Source: an uncultured Clostridia bacterium (GTDB lineage Bacteria; Bacillota; Clostridia; Christensenellales; UBA1242). Taken from it: 6,421 nucleotides of DNA. The stretch spans positions 1-6,421 of the forward strand of contig CAMOCI010000041.1 of assembly GCA_946610635.1 (NCBI GenBank), read 5' to 3'. Shown one piece after another: positions 1 through 4,946 of the stretch. Position numbers and translations under genes: made by a program. Under the pieces are notes generated by a model, which saw only the letters and a program-made list of their open reading frames with translations, was not told where the DNA came from and did no database searches. How positions within the stretch are numbered: the stretch's first letter is position 1; each line of letters opens with the position of its first letter.

Positions 1-663
1 TATTGGATTAACTCTTGATGATTGGTTTGGTTCACGCAAATTGATGCATTGCACATCATAGCCTAAATTTCTTAAATATTGACCATTATGTGCATAAAGT
101 TCGCCCTTAGGGTCGCTCATAACCATACTTGGTTTGCTACCACACTGAGCTAGCATTTGTATAGTTGGGTCAACAAGCATAGTCGTTTTACCACTGCCAG
201 TTGTACCAATAACTAGCGTATGAATTGGCTTTTGCATATTGATTTCGGTATGATTTCCAACTCTTTCTGCCCTTAAAGGTATACCATCAAATTTATGGTT
301 TTTTAAATCTGTAAAATAACAAAAGTGATAGTCCTTATTTGTTTTTAATTCTTGTGGAGTAACAAGTCTTGCACTAAAATATGCTTCTTTTTCTTCTCCA
401 CTGGCTGTTTTACCTTTTCTGCTGCTTGTTGATGAACTGCTATTAGACGAAGAACTGTTAGACCATTTGTTTAAAATAAATATAATATAGAGTAATTCCA
501 ACAAACCTATTGCAATAAATGTTGTGGTTCCAAAAATTCTATCAATTTCAATTGGCAATATTTGACTATATCCTGTTGTTAAGCAATTAATAACATAACC
601 AGCAACAACACCAACTACTGCTAAAATAATCATAATAAGTATGCTTTTTGCAAATTTTTTCAT
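1..663 (-). CDS. Type IV secretion coupling protein, VirD4/TraG-like, N-terminal part (3' end outside window)
   Basis: This is an inner-membrane ATPase of the VirD4/TraG family. In conjugation it brings the relaxase-DNA complex to the type IV secretion channel. The window holds the first 221 residues. The ATG at 663-661 is preceded, 5 nt away, by AAGGAG. Two membrane segments are visible at about residues 5-24 and 43-64, with a short external loop between them, which is the usual N-terminal anchor. A serine-rich linker follows (11 Ser in residues 68-81). The Walker A motif GTTGSGKT is at 153-160. The family signature SDPKGEL is at 183-189, followed by the typical 'NLREP...NP' segment near 208-220. 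The Walker B aspartate and C-terminal motifs lie beyond the edge. It is divergent from the pilin gene at 983, which supports a conjugation role. FtsK/TcpA-type translocases are less likely because DPKGEL is characteristic of VirD4/TraG. No frameshift is seen. Confidence 0.9.
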   Translation of the reverse strand, partial: MKKFAKSILIMIILAVVGVVAGYVINCLTTGYSQILPIEIDRIFGTTTFIAIGLLELLYIIFILNKWSNSSSSNSSSSTSSRKGKTASGEEKEAYFSARLVTPQELKTNKDYHFCYFTDLKNHKFDGIPLRAERVGNHTEINMQKPIHTLVIGTTGSGKTTMLVDPTIQMLAQCGSKPSMVMSDPKGELYAHNGQYLRNLGYDVQCINLREPNQSSRVNPI

Positions 664-668
664 AGTCA

Positions 669-712
669 CTCCTTATTAATACTATATACATTATCTTTAT
701 TTTATCACACAA
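669..712 (-). promoter_or_regulatory. Probable promoter and Shine-Dalgarno site of the coupling protein gene
   Basis: Read on the minus strand, a TTGTGT -35-like box (712-707) is followed after 18 nt by a TATATA -10-like box (688-683). The AAGGAG ribosome-binding site is at 674-669, 5 nt before the ATG. The Shine-Dalgarno assignment is firm. The promoter boxes are imperfect matches in very AT-rich DNA, so they are only the best candidate. Confidence 0.45.
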
Positions 713-896
713 TTTAAAAACTTACAAACAAAATACTAACAAAACGAATAAACTACTTGTATTTACAAATAATATTGTTATTGAAGATTTATCCATACAA
801 ATACTTCTTGTTTTTTACAAATAAACTTAAATTATTTTTGTTTATTATTGTTTTAAAAACATTTTTAAAAAAAATAAAAAAATATATCAAAATTGT

Positions 897-925
897 TTGC
901 AATAAAAAAAACAATGTGTTAAAAT
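897..925 (+). promoter_or_regulatory. Probable sigma-A promoter of the pilin gene
   Basis: TTGCAA (897-902) is separated by 17 nt from TAAAAT (920-925), which is preceded by an extended -10 TG (917-918). Transcription would start near 932, giving a 5' leader of about 50 nt. The leader contains a weak stem (AGATGA 939-944 with TCATCT 952-957) and then the hairpin around the Shine-Dalgarno site. The spacing and extended -10 make this a good candidate. Confidence 0.6.
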
Positions 926-964
926 GTGAATATCAAAGAGATGACAAAGTTTCATCTTGCATGG

Positions 965-980
965 TTTTACGGAGGTAAAA
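965..980 (+). promoter_or_regulatory. Hairpin carrying the pilin Shine-Dalgarno sequence in its loop
   Basis: TTTTAC (965-970) and GTAAAA (975-980) are perfect complements around the tetraloop GGAG (971-974). The ribosome-binding site GGAGG (971-975) lies 7 nt before the ATG at 983. It decides the start: the earlier in-frame GTG at 926 has no such site. The stem has one G-C pair and five A-T pairs, so it would be weak and temperature-sensitive. Whether it regulates translation is unknown. Confidence 0.5.
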
Positions 981-982
981 AT

Positions 983-1327
983 ATGAATTTAATGAATTTT
1001 ATGAGTGGATTGATGGCTAATGAAGAAGCTTATACAAAATTTCCATGGTTACAACAATTAGTTAATGTTCTACAAAGTGTAGTTGCTCCAATACTTATTG
1101 TTTTGGGTTCTGTGGGTGTTATTTATGCAATTTATTTGGGCGTTATGCTTGCAAAGGCAGAAAATGCAGAAAAAAGAGAAGAAGCAAAAAAGAGAATTAT
1201 TAACGTGTTAGTTGCAATTGCAATTACAGCTGCTCTTATATTTATAATGTACTTATTCTCAAATAATTTAGATTGGTTTATTCATGTAGGACAAGATGAA
1301 GGTAATACACTTATAGGTCTTTTATAA
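983..1327 (+). CDS. VirB2/TrbC-like conjugative pilin subunit (T4SS pilin family)
   Basis: This 114-residue membrane protein has the size and layout of T4SS pilin-like subunits of the kind found in Bacillota conjugative elements. A short N-terminal stretch precedes a first membrane helix at about residues 33-57. A strongly charged loop follows at 58-71, rich in Lys, Glu and Arg, and then a second helix at about 72-92 and a short C-terminal tail. Such subunits are stored in the membrane and assembled into the transfer channel or a surface filament. No classical cleavable signal peptide is evident. The start is set by GGAGG 7 nt upstream; an extension to the GTG at 926 would add 19 residues without ribosome-binding support. 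The divergent coupling protein gene supports the assignment. It is monocistronic here because a terminator follows 13 nt after the stop codon. VirB3/VirB4 partners, if present, are outside the window. The family name rests on topology and remembered sequence pattern, not on a search. Confidence 0.72.
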   Translation: MNLMNFMSGLMANEEAYTKFPWLQQLVNVLQSVVAPILIVLGSVGVIYAIYLGVMLAKAENAEKREEAKKRIINVLVAIAITAALIFIMYLFSNNLDWFIHVGQDEGNTLIGLL

Positions 1328-1340
1328 TAATTTGACTTAT

Positions 1341-1365
1341 AGCATGCCTAACGGCATGCTTTTTT
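1341..1365 (+). terminator. Intrinsic terminator after the pilin gene
   Basis: AGCATGCC (1341-1348) and GGCATGCT (1353-1360) form a perfect 8-bp stem with a TAAC loop, followed by five T residues. This is the strongest terminator in the window. It isolates the pilin transcript from polA. Confidence 0.92.
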
Positions 1366-1404
1366 ATGCATTTATGTTACTGGAATTTAAAAAGTATTTT
1401 TGGA

Positions 1405-1440
1405 ATTCTCATTCTGAGGAGCGATGCGATGTGAGAATCT
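1405..1440. repeat. REP-like imperfect palindrome (candidate dispersed repeat)
   Basis: This short segment is clearly richer in G and C than its surroundings. ATTCTCA (1405-1411) pairs with TGAGAAT (1432-1438). The interior holds a smaller hairpin (CTCA 1408-1411 with TGAG 1415-1418) and two tandem GCGAT words (1421-1430). Its pattern, 'TCATTCTGAG...GCGA...GAATCT', resembles dispersed intergenic repeats remembered from many bacterial genomes. It has no T-tract, so it is not a terminator. Only one copy is in the window, so its repetitive nature is not shown here. Confidence 0.5.
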
Positions 1441-1461
1441 TAACAATGTAATATTAAATCT

Positions 1462-1490
1462 TTGTTTATATATTTTTTTTGTGATATAAT
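1462..1490 (+). promoter_or_regulatory. polA promoter with predicted leaderless start
   Basis: TTGTTT (1462-1467), a 17-nt spacer and a consensus TATAAT (1485-1490) with an extended TG at 1482-1483 form a near-ideal sigma-A promoter. Only 6 nt separate the -10 box from the polA ATG at 1497. Transcription should therefore begin at or next to the A of the start codon. No Shine-Dalgarno sequence precedes that ATG. Confidence 0.8.
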
Positions 1491-1496
1491 AATTTT

Positions 1497-4049
1497 ATGG
1501 AAAAAAATGAAAAACTTGTATTGGTTGACGGAAATAGTTTGATAAATAGAGCATTTTATGCATTGCCACTCCTTAAAAATAGTACAGGAGAATATAGTAA
1601 TGCTGTTTATGGATTTTGTAATATTTTAATAAAACTAATTGAATCAGAAAAGCCAAAATATATGGCAGTTGCTTTTGATTTAGGTTACCCAACTTTTAGG
1701 CATGAAATGTATGCAGAATATAAAGCTGGCAGAAAAAAGATGCCCGAAGAACTTGCTTGTCAATTGCCTGTGCTTAAACAAGTGCTTGCCGCAATGAATG
1801 TAACTTTTGTTGAACAAAAGAGTATTGAAGCTGACGACCTTATAGGTACACTTGCAAATAAATACGACGTGCAAACAATTATTGTTAGTGGAGATAGAGA
1901 TTTATTTCAGTTGGTAAACAACAAAAACAGTGTTTGGTTTACAAAAAAGGGAATAACAGAAGCAGTTATTGTAACTCCACAAAATATTAAGGAAGTTTAC
2001 GGAGTTAACGCTGATGAAGTTATAGATTTAAAAGCACTGATGGGTGATAGTAGTGATAACATTAAAGGTGTGGCAGGTATTGGTGATAAAACTGCAAAAA
2101 AATTAATTGAGCAATATGGGCATATAGAGAATGTTTATGAGCATATTGAAGAACTACCAGCATTGTGCAAAAACAGACTTTATGAGGGAACAGAAAGTGC
2201 AAAACTTAGTAAGAAACTTGCAACAATAAAAACTGATGTGCAACTTGATTATAAACTAGAAGATTTGATTTTTGACTTTCCGTTTAAAAAAGATGTTTAC
2301 AATATTTTTAAACATTATGAGTTTAATACACTTTTAAAAAGGCCAGAACTTTATGATAATAACGAAGTTATTATTGAAAAAAAAGTTGTTAAAATAAACG
2401 AGATAAAAACTATTGCAAAAATTGAAAATTTACTAAAAAATTTATCAACAACAAATGTTTTTGCTTTTGATATTAACGATAATATAATTCATGTTGCAAA
2501 TAGTAAATTTGAAGAAAATAATATAAAAATTAACGAAAATGACTTTAGTTTTAGTGAAATATTGCCAAAATTTAAAGATTTTTTACAAAATGAGAATATT
2601 TCAAAGATTGTTTTAAATGCAAAAAATATGATGCATTTGTTAAAAAAATATGGTATTCAACTCAACAATTTTTATGACGAAAATTTAGCGCTTTACTTAT
2701 TATCTGGTAGCCAAAAAACGGATTACACACAAAAAAGTTTTTGTGAAAAATTTGGTTATGAAGAACAAAACATTTGCGTTGCACTTTATGCACAAAAAAG
2801 CATTTTTGACAACGAGTTAAAAAAAGAAGGTATGCTAAATTTATATAATGATGTTGAATTGCCATTAATTTCTGTATTGTTTGAAATGGAGCAAAACGGG
2901 TTTAAAATTGATATTGAAGAACTTAAAATTATTGGTGAAGAATACAAACAAGAGCTTGAAACTTTAACGCAAAAAATATATCTTGATGCGGGTGAAGAAT
3001 TTAACATAAAAAGTCCAAAGCAGGTTGGCGTTGTTTTGTTTGAACATTTGGGCTTAAAAATGCCTAGGGGCATGAAAAAATCTACAAGCGTTGATGTCTT
3101 AGAAAGACTTGTTGCTGAACATCCTATTATTAATAAAATTTTGAGATTTAGAAAAATTGAAAAACTATTTAGTACTTATATTGAACCATTTTTGCAGCTT
3201 GCAGATAAAGATACTCATTTAATACACACTATTTTTAATCAAACATTAACTTCTACAGGCAGGCTTTCTAGCAGTGAACCAAATTTGCAAAATATACCAA
3301 TAAGAGATGAAGAAGGCAAGATTTTACGTAAGATTTTTATACCGCGCATGCAAAATGGTACGATTATTTCTAGTGATTATTCGCAAATAGAACTTAGGCT
3401 TATGGCACATTTTTCTGCTGACGCAAAACTACTTGATGCTTACAAAAATAATATTGATATTCATACTCAAACAGCAAGTGATATTTTTGAAGTACCACTT
3501 GATTTGGTTACAGACAAGATGCGAAGAGATGCAAAAGCAGTTAATTTTGGTATTATTTATGGCATAAGCGATTATGGCTTATCTATAAATATTAATAGTA
3601 CAAGACAAGAAGCAAAGTTGTTTATAGAAAAATATTTTGCAACTTACACCGGTGTTAAGCAATATTTGGAAACTTGTGTTGAGTATGCAAAGCAAAATGG
3701 TTATGTGACAACATTGTTTGGTAGAAAAAGAAATATTGAAGAGTTAAAAAGCGATAACTATATGACAAGACTTTTTGGCGAACGTGCAGCAATGAACATG
3801 CCACTTCAAGGTACAGCTAGTGATATTATTAAAATTGCAATGATAAGTGTTTACAAAGAATTTAAAAGACAAAATTTAAAAAGTAAACTTATTTTACAAA
3901 TACATGATGAACTTTTGGTTGACGCTGTGCAAGGCGAAGAAGAGATTGTAAAAAAGATTTTAAAAGAATGTATGGAAACTGCAGCAAAACTTTCTGTGCC
4001 ACTCGTTGTACAAATAAGTGAAGGTAAAACTTGGTTTGATGCAAAGTAA
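1497..4049 (+). CDS. polA: DNA polymerase I, proofreading-deficient type
   Basis: This 850-residue enzyme fills gaps and removes RNA primers during Okazaki fragment maturation and repair. Residues 1 to about 290 are the 5' nuclease domain. Its metal ligands are in VDGNS (D11), D61, EADD (111-114), GDRD (132-135) and GDSSDN (183-188), and a helix-hairpin-helix GVAGIG lies at 191-196. Residues about 300-460 are the 3'-5' exonuclease fold, but the expected D-x-E is D325-I-N327 and the other acidic residues are not recognisable. Proofreading is therefore probably lost, as in many Bacillota enzymes. The polymerase domain has motif A DYSQIELR (627-634), motif B with R677, K680 and F684 followed by GIIYG, and motif C HDE (803-805). 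All key polymerase residues are present. Phenylalanine at 684 matches E. coli F762. The start fits the family ('LVLVDGNS' begins near residue 7), although there is no Shine-Dalgarno site. The length is normal. The gene has its own promoter and terminator. Confidence 0.97.
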   Translation: MEKNEKLVLVDGNSLINRAFYALPLLKNSTGEYSNAVYGFCNILIKLIESEKPKYMAVAFDLGYPTFRHEMYAEYKAGRKKMPEELACQLPVLKQVLAAMNVTFVEQKSIEADDLIGTLANKYDVQTIIVSGDRDLFQLVNNKNSVWFTKKGITEAVIVTPQNIKEVYGVNADEVIDLKALMGDSSDNIKGVAGIGDKTAKKLIEQYGHIENVYEHIEELPALCKNRLYEGTESAKLSKKLATIKTDVQLDYKLEDLIFDFPFKKDVYNIFKHYEFNTLLKRPELYDNNEVIIEKKVVKINEIKTIAKIENLLKNLSTTNVFAFDINDNIIHVANSKFEENNIKINENDFSFSEILPKFKDFLQNENISKIVLNAKNMMHLLKKYGIQLNNFYDENLALYLLSGSQKTDYTQKSFCEKFGYEEQNICVALYAQKSIFDNELKKEGMLNLYNDVELPLISVLFEMEQNGFKIDIEELKIIGEEYKQELETLTQKIYLDAGEEFNIKSPKQVGVVLFEHLGLKMPRGMKKSTSVDVLERLVAEHPIINKILRFRKIEKLFSTYIEPFLQLADKDTHLIHTIFNQTLTSTGRLSSSEPNLQNIPIRDEEGKILRKIFIPRMQNGTIISSDYSQIELRLMAHFSADAKLLDAYKNNIDIHTQTASDIFEVPLDLVTDKMRRDAKAVNFGIIYGISDYGLSININSTRQEAKLFIEKYFATYTGVKQYLETCVEYAKQNGYVTTLFGRKRNIEELKSDNYMTRLFGERAAMNMPLQGTASDIIKIAMISVYKEFKRQNLKSKLILQIHDELLVDAVQGEEEIVKKILKECMETAAKLSVPLVVQISEGKTWFDAK

Positions 4050-4099
4050 TTTTTACAATTAAAGTAATGTTTTAAAATAAAAAAAAGTTAAAATTTAAT

Positions 4100-4138
4100 A
4101 AAAAACGCGTAAATTTTATATTTTTACGTGTTTTTTTT
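4100..4138 (+). terminator. Intrinsic terminator after polA
   Basis: A 14-bp stem forms between 4100-4113 (A-run, then ACGCGTAAA) and 4123-4136 (TTTACGTG, then a T-run), with one G-U wobble and a 9-nt loop. It ends in a run of eight T residues (4131-4138). The flanking A- and T-runs make it potentially bidirectional, but there is no minus-strand gene to serve here. Confidence 0.88.
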
Positions 4139-4164
4139 GTTTAAATTGCAATAAAACATATAAT
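4137..4164 (+). promoter_or_regulatory. Probable promoter of the lytic transglycosylase gene
   Basis: TTGTTT (4137-4142), 16 nt and TATAAT (4159-4164) give a good sigma-A promoter that begins in the end of the polA terminator's T-run. The predicted start near 4171 leaves a leader of about 20 nt with no Shine-Dalgarno sequence. A second -10-like TAAAAT (4180-4185) lies exactly 6 nt before the ATG at 4192, the same geometry as at polA, but it lacks a good -35 box. Confidence 0.6.
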
Positions 4165-4191
4165 TTTTATCAAAAATCATAAAATATATTA

Positions 4192-4860
4192 ATGAAAATT
4201 ACAAAACAATTATTAACATATTTTTTAATATTTGTTATAGTTTTAATGGTTATTTTTGCGTGTGTATTTTTTTATAGCTTTAAAACAGATTATAAAGAGA
4301 TTGTGCAAATTAATGCAAAACAAAATAATATTGATGAATCTTTAATATTTGCTATTATAAAAGCAGAAAGCAAGTTTAATGCAAAAGCCCAGTCAAAAAA
4401 AGGTGCAATAGGTTTGATGCAATTAATGCCAAACACTGCAAATTTTGTTTTGCAAAACTGTGTTAAAAATAATTCTGACACTTATGAAATAATTAATAGT
4501 TTTATGTGTGGTAATGAAATTAATAATAAAACAGAGTTTTATAATTTAAAAATCATTTCAAATAAAATTATTTCATTACTTGCAAAAGGGCAAGTACAAA
4601 AAAATGATTTAGTTAATCCTGAAATAAATATTTTTTTAGGTGTAAAATATTTTAAATATTTAATCGATAAATTTAAAAATGTAGATGTGGCAATATGTGC
4701 ATACAATGCGGGAGAAACAAATGTTAGGGCTTGGCTAAACGATGAAGAGTATTCGTGTGAAGGGCAAACTTTAGATAATATTCCTTTTATTGAAACTAAA
4801 AATTATTTAAAAAAAGTGAAATTTAATAAAAAAATTTATAAAAAAATGCTAAATTACTAA
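4192..4860 (+). CDS. Membrane-anchored soluble-lytic-transglycosylase-like (SLT) peptidoglycan hydrolase
   Basis: This 222-residue protein is predicted to cleave the MurNAc-GlcNAc bond of peptidoglycan outside the cell, leaving 1,6-anhydro ends. A single hydrophobic segment (about residues 8-28), with Lys before it and no clear cleavage site, suggests an uncleaved anchor. The SLT/goose-lysozyme-like domain spans about 35-210. The catalytic glutamate is E59 in 'AIIKAES'. GAIGLMQLMP is at 71-80, NPEINI at 142-147, AYNAG at 170-174, and the C-terminal 'IPFIETKNYLKKV' at 197-209. These are the conserved blocks of the polA-neighbouring SLT proteins of Clostridia. Residues about 84-140 are longer than usual between the GLMQLMP and NPE blocks. 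Cysteines at 90, 106, 169 and 189 lie on the outer side. There is no ribosome-binding site before the ATG, but the anchor begins immediately after it and no better start exists. Its stop codon lies in the loop of the terminator. Confidence 0.9.
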   Translation: MKITKQLLTYFLIFVIVLMVIFACVFFYSFKTDYKEIVQINAKQNNIDESLIFAIIKAESKFNAKAQSKKGAIGLMQLMPNTANFVLQNCVKNNSDTYEIINSFMCGNEINNKTEFYNLKIISNKIISLLAKGQVQKNDLVNPEINIFLGVKYFKYLIDKFKNVDVAICAYNAGETNVRAWLNDEEYSCEGQTLDNIPFIETKNYLKKVKFNKKIYKKMLNY

Positions 4861-4877
4861 TTTTTTTAGCATTTTTT
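4841..4877. terminator. Bidirectional intrinsic terminator between convergent genes
   Basis: A perfect 13-bp stem forms between 4841-4853 (A-run, TGCTAAA) and 4865-4877 (TTTAGCA, T-run), with an 11-nt loop. The upstream A-run and downstream T-run let it act in both directions: for the transglycosylase gene on the plus strand and for the kinase-CYTH gene ending at 4947 on the minus strand. The 5' arm is within the last codons of the transglycosylase gene. A small palindrome TGTTAA-A-TTAACA (4902-4914) lies between it and the minus-strand gene, with no assigned role. Confidence 0.85.
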
Positions 4878-4946
4878 ATAATAATTTATATTTTTTTGCT
4901 GTGTTAAATTAACAACATTTTGTATAATATTTTTGTTTTAATATTT

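Larger units (their letters stand above)
664..982. other. Divergent intergenic region between coupling protein and pilin genes
   Basis: This stretch of about 320 bp is extremely AT-rich and contains no convincing gene. It carries both divergent promoters. The 11-nt word TTTACAAATAA occurs at 762-772 and 814-824, and its core ACAAATA occurs once more at 797-803. The first copy overlaps an inverted repeat, TTGTA-TT-TACAA (757-768). These could be operator elements for coordinated control of the two transfer genes, but words of this composition also arise by chance. An open frame across 757-978 starts with TTG, has no ribosome-binding site and encodes only a Lys/Phe/Ile-rich string, so it is not called. 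Confidence 0.5.

Noticed and set aside
757..978. Plus-strand open frame of 73 codons in the divergent intergenic region
   Set aside because: It starts with TTG, has no Shine-Dalgarno site, encodes a Lys/Phe/Ile-rich string typical of AT-rich noncoding DNA, and overlaps the pilin promoter and leader.
926..982. N-terminal extension of the pilin from GTG at 926
   Set aside because: The GTG overlaps the predicted -10 region and has no ribosome-binding site, whereas the ATG at 983 has GGAGG 7 nt upstream.
1405..1440. Second terminator upstream of polA
   Set aside because: The palindrome has no T-tract on either side and its stem is interrupted, so a dispersed repeat is a better reading.
2662..3073. 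Two minus-strand open frames inside polA
   Set aside because: They overlap the polA reading frame, which is intact and conserved across this part, and show no recognisable domain.
1497..4049. Possible loss of polA function because the exonuclease site is degraded
   Set aside because: The D-x-E loss is common in Bacillota polymerase I, and all 5' nuclease and polymerase motifs are intact, so the gene is normal.
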